A stretch of 64,000 bases of DNA, taken from NCBI GenBank assembly GCA_964425695.1, contig CAYRNF010000004.1:137573-201572 (forward strand), written 5' to 3'. The notes under the pieces were generated by a model that worked only from the letters and a program-made list of their open reading frames with translations, was not told where the DNA came from and did no database searches. This document shows positions 35,539 to 43,415 of the stretch, piece by piece. The DNA is from JAKPBU01 sp964425695. GTDB taxonomy: Bacteria > Pseudomonadota > Gammaproteobacteria > Xanthomonadales > Xanthomonadaceae. Position numbers and translations under genes: made by a program. Numbering within the stretch: position 1 is the stretch's first letter; each line of letters opens with the position of its first letter.

Positions 35539-36218
35539 GCGCCGCAGCGCGGCATCGCGGGCCCGCCGCACGGGAAGGGCGGCGGGCGCTCGCGGTGCTG
35601 TGCCTGTTCGCGGCGGCGGCCGCGCTGCTGTCGGTGGACGCGGTCCATGCGCGCCTGCTGCACGCGATCGCGCTGGCCGCGCCGCTGTTCGCCGCGCATC
35701 CGCTGTCCGGACGCCTGGCCTTCATTGCGCTGGCGATGTGCTCGGCGGTGCTGGCGTTCTTCTCCAGCACCGTGATCGTGCCGCCCGCGGTGGTGGTGTG
35801 GGGCGCCGGCGAAACGGCGTTCCTGCTGTGGGCAGGCTGGTGGCTCGGCGGCCTGGCGACCTATGCGCTGGGGCGCTGGATGCGGCAGCGGGTGCGGCGC
35901 CTGTTGCAGCGGCGGCTGCCCGGCCTGCGCCTGCCGCGGCGCCTGTCGTGGACGGCGGTGCTGCTGATGCAACTCGCGTTGCCGTCCGAGGTGCCGGGCT
36001 ACGTGTGCGGCATGTTGCGCGTGGCGTTCCCCACCTATGCCAGCGCGCTGGCGCTGGCCGAGCTGCCGTACGCCGCCGGTGCGGTGCTGGCGGCCGAAGG
36101 CCTGGTGCAGGCGCGCGCCGGCTGGCTGCTGGGACTGGGCGCGGCCGCGGCGCTGGCGATGCTGGGGGCCTGGCGGCTGCTGGCGGCCAGTCGCGCGGGG
36201 CGCGACCTGGGCGCGTGA
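35535..36218 (+). CDS. DedA/VTT-like membrane protein
   Basis: 227 residues with about six hydrophobic segments. The central part (residues 60-180: FFSSTVIVPPAVVVWGAG, WWLGGLATYALGRWMRQR, LALPSEVPGYVCGM) fits the VTT/DedA (SNARE-associated) fold, whose members flip or scramble undecaprenyl phosphate and phospholipids. The GTG start overlaps the previous stop (GTGA). The match is by overall pattern; the specific lipid is unknown. Confidence 0.72.
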   Translation: MSAAARHRGPAAREGRRALAVLCLFAAAAALLSVDAVHARLLHAIALAAPLFAAHPLSGRLAFIALAMCSAVLAFFSSTVIVPPAVVVWGAGETAFLLWAGWWLGGLATYALGRWMRQRVRRLLQRRLPGLRLPRRLSWTAVLLMQLALPSEVPGYVCGMLRVAFPTYASALALAELPYAAGAVLAAEGLVQARAGWLLGLGAAAALAMLGAWRLLAASRAGRDLGA

Positions 36219-36298
36219 GGCCGCTGCGCCACCCAGCCACCGTCCCGTGTCTTGCCGCGGCAGCAGCCCGCCGCGAGCGGCACGCGGCCGGCATCGGC

Positions 36299-37300
36299 TC
36301 ACCTCGGCGCAATGCCGCCGGTTTCGGCATCCAGCAGCGGCCCGGTGGCGGCGCGCGCGGCGCCGATCGGCTGGTCGGTGACCAGCAGGGTCGCGCCCGG
36401 CGTCAGCAGGTCGTAGAGGCGGATGGCGAAGGCCGGATCCATGGCGATGCGCGTGCGGTCGATCGTGGGCGGCGGCGCGGGCGCGCCGTCCAGCGGGATC
36501 TCCAGCCAGCGCCGCGCCCGGCGCCCGGGCGCGACCACGCTGGGCGCGGCGTCGGTACCGGCCAGCAGCAGGTAGGCGCGCGTGCCGTGCCAGTCGGCGT
36601 CTTGCAGCGACATCGGTTCGCGCGCGATCTCGCGGCCGTCGCGCAGCACCACCAGCACGCGTTCGCGCACCGACCACACCAGCGTCGTCGGCGCGGCTTC
36701 GGCAGCGGGTGCGCCTGGTCCGGGTCGCGCACCTGCCGCACCGACGCCCAAGGGGGCCAGCGCCGCCAGCGGCGCGGGCTGCAGCCAGCCCGGTGCGGCC
36801 GGCAGCGCATCGCTCACGATCACCGTCATGCCGCGCCGGGTGACATCGAACAGGCGCTGTGCGAACGGCAGCGGCAGGCGGATGCATCCGTGCGAGGCGG
36901 GCCGGTCGGGAACCGTGCCTGCGTGCAGCGCGATGCCGCTCCAGGTGAGCCGCTGCATGTACGGCATCTGCGCGCCCTCGTACAGATTGGACACGTGCGT
37001 GCGCTCCTTCTGCAGGATCGTGTACACGCCCGGTGGCGTCTCGAATCCCGGCCGTCCGGTGCTGGCGCGCGACAGCCCGATGCGCACGCCGTTGCGGTAC
37101 ACGTGCACGCGCTGCGCGCGCAGGTCGACGACGATGCCGACCGGCCCGTCCGGCGCGATCTGCGGCTGCCACACGTAGCCGGCCGCCGGCAACGGCAGCT
37201 CGGGCGCCGCGGCCGGTGGTGCGGCCTGCGGTGCCGGTTGCGCCGCGGCCAGCCGCCACAGCAGCAGCGCGGTCACGCACAGGGCTGCGCCGACGCGCAT
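36299..37300 (-). CDS. L,D-transpeptidase (ErfK/YbiS type)
   Basis: 333 residues. The signal peptide ends around RLAAAQ. The YkuD catalytic domain carries HAGTVPDRPASHGCIRLP, with His126 and nucleophile Cys139. The C-terminal 150 residues are a less conserved domain with a repeat of the strand pattern VWSVRERVLVVLRDG. Such enzymes make 3-3 crosslinks or attach lipoproteins to murein, and 3-3 crosslinking is typical of stationary or stressed cells. The gene has its own FNR-type box, placing it in the low-oxygen regulon. Confidence 0.88.
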   Translation of the reverse strand: MRVGAALCVTALLLWRLAAAQPAPQAAPPAAAPELPLPAAGYVWQPQIAPDGPVGIVVDLRAQRVHVYRNGVRIGLSRASTGRPGFETPPGVYTILQKERTHVSNLYEGAQMPYMQRLTWSGIALHAGTVPDRPASHGCIRLPLPFAQRLFDVTRRGMTVIVSDALPAAPGWLQPAPLAALAPLGVGAAGARPGPGAPAAEAAPTTLVWSVRERVLVVLRDGREIAREPMSLQDADWHGTRAYLLLAGTDAAPSVVAPGRRARRWLEIPLDGAPAPPPTIDRTRIAMDPAFAIRLYDLLTPGATLLVTDQPIGAARAATGPLLDAETGGIAPR

Positions 37301-37356
37301 GGCGGTTCTCCCGCACGGTGGGTGCCGCAGGGTGGACGTGCGCAGGCGGGCACGTG

Positions 37357-37370
37357 TTGACGGCGGTCAA
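37357..37370. promoter_or_regulatory. FNR/ANR-type box, L,D-transpeptidase
   Basis: TTGACGGCGGTCAA, centred 63 nt before the transpeptidase start. It is separated by 33 bp from the next box, which faces the Usp gene. Confidence 0.75.
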
Positions 37371-37403
37371 CCGCGCGCGCAGGACGCAGCCCGCCACGAC
37401 GGA

Positions 37404-37417
37404 TTGACGCAGGTCAA
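37404..37417. promoter_or_regulatory. FNR/ANR-type box, first Usp gene
   Basis: TTGACGCAGGTCAA, centred 66 nt before the Usp ATG at 37477. Confidence 0.75.
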
Positions 37418-37476
37418 CGCGCCGCCGCGGCGCAGGCCGTGCAATGGCCCGCAGCGACACCACCTGCGAGGCCACC

Positions 37477-38319
37477 ATGTACAAGGACCTGATCGTCCCC
37501 ATCACCGCCACCCCCGCCGATGCCGATGCCATCAACGTCGGCCTGGACCTGGCGAAGGCGTTCGACGCGCACCTGACCGTGCTGGAGATGGTCAACCTGC
37601 CGGTGCCTGCCGGCAATCCGTGGGGGCTGTCGCCCGACCTGGCCATGAGCGATGTCTACGGCAAGCTGCGTGCACAGGCCGAGGTCAACGCGTCGCGCCT
37701 GCGCGAACGCCTGGGCAAGGAAGCCGTGGCCAGCGAGGTGCGCGTGGTCGAGGCGCTGGTGGCCGAACCCGGCCGCGTGGCGGCGCACCACGCGCACTAC
37801 GCGGACCTGTCCATCGTCGCCGGCGCCATCGGCGATACGGCGGAGGCGACGGTGAACCACGCCTACTTCGGCGCGATGCTGCTGGAATCCGGCCGCCCGG
37901 TGCTGGTGGTGCCGCCGCGCTGCAAGGCGGCGGTGCCGCCGAAGCGCATCGTGCTGGCCTGGCGGCCCACGCGCGAGGCCACGCGCGCCCTGCACGACGC
38001 GCTGCCGCTGCTGCTGCAGGCCGATCGGGTGGACGTGCTGGCGATCAACCCCGTGGGGGGCGAACTGGGCCACGGCGAACAGCCCGGCGCGGACATCGCC
38101 AACCACCTCGCCCGGCACGGGGTGGAAGCCAACGTGGTGGTGCGCGATGCCAGGTCGCGCGGCGTCAGCGGCGTACTGCTGGAACACGCGCGCGAAAGCT
38201 ATGCGCAGCTGATCGTGGCCGGCGGCTATGGACACTCGCGGCTGCGCGAATGGGCCATGGGCGGGGTGACCCGCGAACTGCTGCTGACCGCGTCGGTGCC
38301 CGTGCTGTTCTCGCACTGA
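37477..38319 (+). CDS. Tandem universal stress protein (two Usp domains)
   Basis: 280 residues, two UspA-like domains (about 1-145 and 150-280). The second keeps the ATP-binding pattern G-2x-G-9x-G in GGYGHSRLREWAMGGVTREL; the first is degenerate. It ends TASVPVLFSH, like the paralogue at 39271. Start ATG 37477 (MYKDLIVP) fits the family and is preferred over an in-frame start 33 bp earlier. Tandem Usps are typical ANR targets in Pseudomonas and aid survival without oxygen. The 280 bp downstream show no gene. Confidence 0.92.
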   Translation: MYKDLIVPITATPADADAINVGLDLAKAFDAHLTVLEMVNLPVPAGNPWGLSPDLAMSDVYGKLRAQAEVNASRLRERLGKEAVASEVRVVEALVAEPGRVAAHHAHYADLSIVAGAIGDTAEATVNHAYFGAMLLESGRPVLVVPPRCKAAVPPKRIVLAWRPTREATRALHDALPLLLQADRVDVLAINPVGGELGHGEQPGADIANHLARHGVEANVVVRDARSRGVSGVLLEHARESYAQLIVAGGYGHSRLREWAMGGVTRELLLTASVPVLFSH

Positions 38320-38599
38320 CCTGGGGGGGCGGCACGAAGGTTTGCGCACTGCACGCACGGACCAGGCTGCCGTGGATCCGATCCCGACGCGTGCGTGTCG
38401 TAACGTTCGTGTCGAAACCAGGCGCCACGCCAAGGCCGCTGCCGCGCCCCTGCATTGCGGCGGGTGCCGTGCGTGCGGCACTGCGTATCCGCGCCCGACG
38501 TCACCACTGCGAAAGGCGCCATGCGCCTTCGACGTGCTGGCGCCCGGTTACCGGCCGCCGCGGCCGCACGCGGGCACTCGCACGCGCGCGCGGCTCGGG

Positions 38600-39145
38600 T
38601 CAAAGCGCCAGTTCGTGGATGACCTGGCTGCGGTCGTCCGGATCGGGCCGCGTGCGGAAGCCCAGAAAGTGCGCCAGGTCGGCCATGGCGATGTTCTCTG
38701 CGGAATCGACGGAGTACATCGCACGCATGCCCCGGGCGCGCGCCACCTCGATCAGGTGGCGCATCAGAAGCGTGCCCAGGCCCTTGTCCTGCCAGGCATC
38801 GTCCACGGTCACCGCGCATTCGCAGCGCAGGCCGTCCGCGTCCGCCGCATAGCGGCTCACGCCGACGATCCGGTCATGCGCATCCTCGCGGACCACGGCG
38901 GCGAAGGCCGCTTCGTGCGCGCGGTCGATCCGGGTCAGCCGGTCGATGGTCTCGTCGCCGGGATGGGCGACCTGGCCCAGGAAGCGGAACCGGCGCGCCT
39001 GCGCCGACAGGTGTTCGATGAACCGGCGTTCGGCCGGCGCGTCCTGCGGCGTGATCGGCCGGATCAGCACGTGGCTGCGGTCGCGCAGGGTTTCCGACCA
39101 GCGCGGGTAGTCGTCCTGCAGGGCGGGCGGTGCGAAGGTGTTCAT
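38600..39145 (-). CDS. GNAT N-acetyltransferase, paralogue of the cyd-operon enzyme
   Basis: 181 residues, clearly homologous over its whole length to the protein at 19562-20134: shared YPRW-ETLRD, IRPIT, RRFRFLG, LRCECAVTV, DAW-KGLGT-LMRHLI and QVIHEL. The acetyl-CoA loop is DAWQDKGLGTLLMR. Substrate unknown; Pat-like protein acetylation is possible. Divergent from the second Usp gene with a single FNR-type box centred 63 nt from each start. Confidence 0.87.
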   Translation of the reverse strand: MNTFAPPALQDDYPRWSETLRDRSHVLIRPITPQDAPAERRFIEHLSAQARRFRFLGQVAHPGDETIDRLTRIDRAHEAAFAAVVREDAHDRIVGVSRYAADADGLRCECAVTVDDAWQDKGLGTLLMRHLIEVARARGMRAMYSVDSAENIAMADLAHFLGFRTRPDPDDRSQVIHELAL

Positions 39146-39201
39146 TGCCGGTCGTCCGGGGGAGGTGCCGCCGACCTTAGATCCGGTTTGCCAGCCCGGG
39201 C

Positions 39202-39215
39202 TTGATCCGCATCAA
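39202..39215. promoter_or_regulatory. FNR/ANR-type box between GNAT and second Usp gene
   Basis: TTGATCCGCATCAA, both half-sites consensus. Its centre is 63 nt from each of the two divergent start codons, a symmetric arrangement like that at 24963. Confidence 0.85.
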
Positions 39216-39270
39216 CCCGGGCGCGCGCCCGCAGTGCCAGCGTGGCGACGGTCGGTCCGGTGAGGTGCGC

Positions 39271-40110
39271 ATGTACACGCAGGTCCTGGTTCCCGCGATG
39301 CTCGGCCGTCCGGAGCCGGATGCCGTGCGCTGCGCCTGCGCGCTGGCCACGCCGCTGCGCGGCCGGGTCGAGGTGGTGGTGGGGATGAGCGCGGTCGCGC
39401 CGCTCATGGCCGGGTGGCAGTACTTCCCCGTGGGCGTGTACGAAACCATCCAGGAAGAAGTGCATGGCGCGGCGCACGCGCTGGCCGCCGACATGCGGCG
39501 GGCCCTGGCCGGGCAGCCGGCGCAGGTCGAGGTGCGCACCACCGGACACTTCTGGATGACGCCCGCCGAGCAGGCGCTGGCGCACGCGTGCCACAGCGAC
39601 CTGGTGGTGCTGGGCCGCCCGCGCGCGCCCACCGATGCCGATGCGCATCTGTTCGCGGCGCTGCTGCTCGCCTCGGGGCGGCCCGTGCTGGCGGTGCCCC
39701 CGGGCGCAGGCGATGCGCCGCGCTTCGAGCGGATCGTGATCGCCTGGAAGGCCACGCGCGAGGCGGCGCGCGCGGTGCACGACGCGCTGCCGCTGCTGCG
39801 GGCGGCGCGGCGGGTCGTGGTGCTGGCGGTTCGCGACAACCTGGAACCGCCGCCGTCGCCGGGCGGCGACGAACCCGCCCAGGCGCTGGCGCGCCACCTG
39901 CAGCGCCACGGCGTGGACGCCACGATCGTGCGCGAGCAGCGCCACGACCGCTCCACCGGCCAGGCGATCGTGCAGTACGCAGGGGCCAGCGGCGCCGACG
40001 CGATCGTCGCCGGTGGGTACGGCCATGCGCGCGTGCTGGAGCAGGTCTTCGGCGGCACCACGCGCACGCTCTACCGTACGTCGCCGGTGCCGGTGCTGTT
40101 CTCGCATTGA
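39271..40110 (+). CDS. Tandem universal stress protein, second copy
   Basis: 279 residues, two Usp domains. The C-terminal nucleotide loop is GGYGHARVLEQVFGGTTRTL, and the protein ends with PVPVLFSH as in the copy at 37477. ATG 39271 (MYTQVLVP) has GAGG just upstream. The N-terminal domain has diverged more. The last 40 bp overlap the convergent iron-permease-like gene. Confidence 0.9.
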   Translation: MYTQVLVPAMLGRPEPDAVRCACALATPLRGRVEVVVGMSAVAPLMAGWQYFPVGVYETIQEEVHGAAHALAADMRRALAGQPAQVEVRTTGHFWMTPAEQALAHACHSDLVVLGRPRAPTDADAHLFAALLLASGRPVLAVPPGAGDAPRFERIVIAWKATREAARAVHDALPLLRAARRVVVLAVRDNLEPPPSPGGDEPAQALARHLQRHGVDATIVREQRHDRSTGQAIVQYAGASGADAIVAGGYGHARVLEQVFGGTTRTLYRTSPVPVLFSH

Positions 40111-40496
40111 GTGTCCGGATGCCGGCGGCGCGATGCGCGCGCCAGCGCCTCGTAGCGGGCGCGGTAGGCATCCAGCGTGCGTTCGTCCAGCTCTTCCAGG
40201 TCCAGCAGCGCGTTGTTGGCGGCGCCGGTCGCGCGGATCAGCTCGTCCAGCTTGATCTGCATGGCCTCGGTGTCGCGCAGCTGGGTGTTCTGGATCAGGA
40301 ACACCATCAGGAACGTCACCACGGTGGTGCCGGTGTTGATGACCAGCTGCCAGGTGTCGCTGAAGCCGAACCAGGGCCCGCTGGCCAGCCAGCCCAGGAT
40401 CACCAGCACGGCGATGGCGAACGTGGCGGGCCGTCCCGACGCGCGCGCGGCGATCTTCGAGAAGTGGTTGAACACATCGTCCGTGCGCAGGGACAT
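40071..40496 (-). CDS. Low-affinity iron permease-like membrane protein
   Basis: 141 residues matching the Fet4-like 'low affinity Fe/Cu permease' family (PF04120): FNHFSKIAARASGRPATF, a first helix with LVILGWLASGPWFGFSDTWQ, a second helix TTVVTFLMVFLIQNTQ, then the acidic KLDELIRATGAANNALLDLE. Iron transport by bacterial members is assumed from the yeast protein and is not well proven. A Glu-rich helix follows. FNR-type box 56 bp upstream. Confidence 0.85.
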   Translation of the reverse strand: MSLRTDDVFNHFSKIAARASGRPATFAIAVLVILGWLASGPWFGFSDTWQLVINTGTTVVTFLMVFLIQNTQLRDTEAMQIKLDELIRATGAANNALLDLEELDERTLDAYRARYEALARASRRRHPDTQCENSTGTGDVR

Positions 40497-40551
40497 CGGC
40501 AGGCCGGCAGCGGGGCTGGCAGCCAGCGTGCATCGGCCGGCGCGCCGGTGC

Positions 40552-40565
40552 TTGATCCAGATCAG
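40552..40565. promoter_or_regulatory. FNR/ANR-type box, iron permease/regulator region
   Basis: TTGATCCAGATCAG, last base off consensus. Its centre is 62 nt from the iron-permease-like start and 110 nt from the Crp/Fnr regulator start, so it could also mediate autoregulation. Confidence 0.7.
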
Positions 40566-40578
40566 CGCGCGCGCAGCC

Positions 40579-40604
40579 GGTTACAGACCGTTACGCACCG
40601 TTAC
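40579..40604. promoter_or_regulatory. Three GTTAC direct repeats with 10-bp period
   Basis: GGTTAC, CGTTAC and CGTTAC start at 40579, 40589 and 40599, exactly one helical turn apart. They lie 65 bp before the Crp/Fnr regulator ATG. Such phased direct repeats are typical binding sites of OmpR-family response regulators, one of which is encoded 2.7 kb downstream. Confidence 0.5.
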
Positions 40605-40668
40605 CGGGCGCGCATCCGCGCGACACACTGCGCCGCCACCCTGCGCACACACCACGGGAGGGCGGACC

Positions 40669-41385
40669 ATGTTGGAAGTCTCCACGCGCAGCCACGGCGA
40701 AGTCCCCGCAACCACGTACGGGTGGGCGGGCACGGCCCCCGGCGTACCGCTTGCGTTCGAGGCCCTGGTCGCCCGGCTGCCGGCGCAGCGGCGGCTGCTG
40801 CGCGCGCGCCAGTACGTGTTCCGCGCGGGTCAGCCGCGGCATGCGCTGTTCCTGGTGCATGCCGGCGTGTTCAAGACCAGCCTGGTCAGCGAGGACGGGC
40901 GCGAGAAGATCACCGGCTTCCGCATGCGCGGCGACCTGCTCGGCCTGGACGCGCTGGACATGGCGGTGCACGCCTGCGATGCGGTGTCGCTGGACGTGGG
41001 CGAGGTGTGGGAGCTGCCCTGCGCGGCCCTGCACCAGGATGCCGGGATCCAGCGGGGCCTGACCGCCTGCCTGGCCGCCGAGATCCGGCGCGACCAGGGC
41101 TGGATGCTTGCGATCGGCACGCTCGGCGCCGAACAGCGGGTCGCCTCGTTCCTGCTCGACCTGGCCGCGCGCCTGTCCGCGCTCGGCTTCAGCGAACGCC
41201 GGCTCACGCTGCGCATGACGCGCGCGGAAATCGGCAGTTTCCTGGCCCTGCAGCTGGAGACGGTGACCCGCGCGCTGACGCGCCTGCAGGCGCGGGGCCT
41301 GATCGAAGTGGACGGCCGCCAGGTCCGGATCGCCGATGCGGCGGGCCTGCAGGCGATCCAGCACGGCGGCGTGCACTGCCACTGA
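40669..41385 (+). CDS. Crp/Fnr-family transcription regulator without Fe-S cysteines
   Basis: 238 residues: a cyclic-nucleotide-fold sensor domain (about 30-140), dimer helix (about 140-165) and HTH (180-222). The recognition helix LETVTR (E197, T200, R201) is close to the VETISR of E. coli FNR, which reads TTGAT, fitting the boxes of this region. There are no cysteines in the first 100 residues, and Trp114 stands where FNR has Cys122, so it cannot carry the FNR 4Fe-4S cluster. The C-terminus ends HGGVHCH, a possible metal ligand set. Likely regulator of the island, by inference. Confidence 0.87.
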   Translation: MLEVSTRSHGEVPATTYGWAGTAPGVPLAFEALVARLPAQRRLLRARQYVFRAGQPRHALFLVHAGVFKTSLVSEDGREKITGFRMRGDLLGLDALDMAVHACDAVSLDVGEVWELPCAALHQDAGIQRGLTACLAAEIRRDQGWMLAIGTLGAEQRVASFLLDLAARLSALGFSERRLTLRMTRAEIGSFLALQLETVTRALTRLQARGLIEVDGRQVRIADAAGLQAIQHGGVHCH

Positions 41386-41406
41386 CCCGTCACGCGTCGC
41401 GCGCGC

Positions 41407-43404
41407 TCAGGCGGACACGCCGGGCGCCTCCGCGGACCGGTCCAGCAGGCGCCGCACCTCGGCGGTCAGCCGGTCGCGCAGGTAGGGCTTGCGCAGCAGG
41501 CTGAAGCCGGTGGGGATGCCGGCACGCGCCTCGTCGCCGGACGCCAGCAGAACCGCGAGCTGCGGCCGGCGCAGGCGCGCCTCGCGCGCCAGTGCATGCC
41601 CGTCCATGCCCGGGCCGAGCATCAGGTCGGTGAACAGCAGGTCGAGCGGTTCGCCGCCGTCGAGCAGCGCCAGCGCCTGGGCGGCATCGGCCGCGGCCAC
41701 GACCCGGAACCCCGCGGACCGAAGGAACGCGCAGGCGATGCCGCGCACGTCCGCGTCGTCCTCCACCACCAGCACCGACTCGCCGCGCCCGCTCGCGTGC
41801 GGGGCCGCGGCTGCGGGCAGGGCCTGGGGCCGGTCGCGTGCGGTGGGCAGGTACAGGATCACCCGGGTGCCGCTGCCCGGGGCGCTTTCGATGCGCAGGC
41901 CGCCGCCGCTCTGGCGCACGAAGCCGTACACCATGCTCAGGCCCAGACCGCTGCCGCGGCCCGCGCCCTTGGTGGTGAAGAACGGTTCGGTCGCCCGCTC
42001 CAGCGTCTCGGCCGCCATGCCGCGGCCGGTGTCGCTCACGCTGATGCGCACGAAGTCGCCCGCGGGCACCTCCGGCTCGGCACCGGTGGCACCGATCGGC
42101 GCATGCCGGGCGCCCAGCCGGATCGTGCCGCCCTGCGGCATGGCGTCGCGCGCATTGAGCGCCAGGTTGACCAGCGCGGCCTCCAGCTGTCCCGGGTCCA
42201 CGTAGACGTCCGGCAGCGGCTGCGCAAGGTCGCTCTCCATCCGGATCGCGTCGCCGAGCGTGCGCCTGAGCATCGCCGACACGTCCGCGAACAGCGCCGC
42301 CACGTCCACCGACCTGGGCAGCAGGCGCTGCCGCCTGGCGAACGCCAGCAGCTTGCCGGTCAGTTCGGCGCCGCGTCCCACCGAGCGCAGCGCGCTGGCG
42401 ATCAGCTCCTGCCCGGAGTCGCTGCGGCATTCGGTTTCCAGCAGCTGCAGGCTGCCCGACAGCACGGTCAGCAGGTTGTTGAAGTCGTGCGCGATGCCGC
42501 CGGTCAGCTGGCCGATGGCATCCAGGCGCTGCGCATGCGTGAGCTGCTCCTCGATCCGGCGCTGGCGCAGCGCCGCCGACAGCATGTGCGATGCGTTCTG
42601 CAGCAGATGCCGGGCATCGCGCCCGAAGCGGCCCGGCTGCGGATCGGCGGCCAGCAGCGCGCCCATGATGCGGTCCCGGTCGAACAGGGGCAGGTAGGCC
42701 GCGCACCCCGTGGCCGGCAGCGCCACCGGGAATCCGGACGCGTCCGCCAACGGGCGCGCGCAGTCCTCGACCACGATCGCGTCGGCCGGCAGCGCCTGCG
42801 CGGCGCCTGCGGCGAAGGCCGCGGTCCACTGCGGACCGACCTGTTCGCACTGGGTCGCATGCCTGCCGTCGTCGCCCGGCAGCCAGATCGCCACGGACTG
42901 CACGTCCAGCACCTCCGCCAGCAGCGACGGCAGGCGCTCGACGAGGCGAGCGGTGCCGGCCTGCTCCAGCACCAGCCGCGCGATGCGGACCTCGAGGGCG
43001 TGGTAACGCTCGCGCGCCTCGGCCTGGCGCTCGCGTGCGGTGCGCGAGATGTCGCGCACCGATGCCAGGAAGCACGTGCCTTCGGCGCCCGTGAACGGAC
43101 TCAGCGCGATCTCCACGGGGAACTCGCTGCCGTCGCGGCGCAGTCCGGTCAGGCTCTGCTCGGTGGCACCCATCGGGCGCGTGCGTGGCCGGGCCATGTA
43201 GCCGGCGCGGTGCTGGCGATGGCGGTCGCGTGCCGCGGCCGGCACCAGCGCGTCCACGTCCAGGCCGTCCAGCCCGCCGGAGGGGTAGCCGAAAAGCTCT
43301 TCCGCATGGCGGTTGGCCCGGATCACGCGGCCGTGCGTGTCCACGGTCAGCAACGCGTCCGGCACCGCCTCGAACAGATCCGGGTGCAGCGTCGGCTCGT
43401 GCAT
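41407..43404 (-). CDS. Hybrid histidine kinase: PAS-GAF-HisKA-HATPase-REC
   Basis: 665 residues. A PAS domain (8-120; ends SVRDISR), a GAF domain (about 140-280), the H-box GQLTGGIAHDFNNLL with His306, the ATPase motifs NLALNARDAM, SDTGRGM and GRGSGLGLSMVYGF, and a C-terminal receiver with TDLMLGPGMDG. There are no membrane helices, so it senses a cytoplasmic signal. The PAS domain has a His four residues before the Tyr of a FixL-like helix (QHRAGY), but haem binding is not established. Directly after the response regulator gene (11-bp gap). Confidence 0.9.
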   Translation of the reverse strand: MHEPTLHPDLFEAVPDALLTVDTHGRVIRANRHAEELFGYPSGGLDGLDVDALVPAAARDRHRQHRAGYMARPRTRPMGATEQSLTGLRRDGSEFPVEIALSPFTGAEGTCFLASVRDISRTARERQAEARERYHALEVRIARLVLEQAGTARLVERLPSLLAEVLDVQSVAIWLPGDDGRHATQCEQVGPQWTAAFAAGAAQALPADAIVVEDCARPLADASGFPVALPATGCAAYLPLFDRDRIMGALLAADPQPGRFGRDARHLLQNASHMLSAALRQRRIEEQLTHAQRLDAIGQLTGGIAHDFNNLLTVLSGSLQLLETECRSDSGQELIASALRSVGRGAELTGKLLAFARRQRLLPRSVDVAALFADVSAMLRRTLGDAIRMESDLAQPLPDVYVDPGQLEAALVNLALNARDAMPQGGTIRLGARHAPIGATGAEPEVPAGDFVRISVSDTGRGMAAETLERATEPFFTTKGAGRGSGLGLSMVYGFVRQSGGGLRIESAPGSGTRVILYLPTARDRPQALPAAAAPHASGRGESVLVVEDDADVRGIACAFLRSAGFRVVAAADAAQALALLDGGEPLDLLFTDLMLGPGMDGHALAREARLRRPQLAVLLASGDEARAGIPTGFSLLRKPYLRDRLTAEVRRLLDRSAEAPGVSA

Positions 43405-43415
43405 GCGGCGTGCGC

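Noticed and set aside
38320..38599. A possible gene in the 280-bp gap after the first Usp gene
   Set aside because: Frames there are short extensions of shadow frames without start context or a recognisable product; nothing else is seen.
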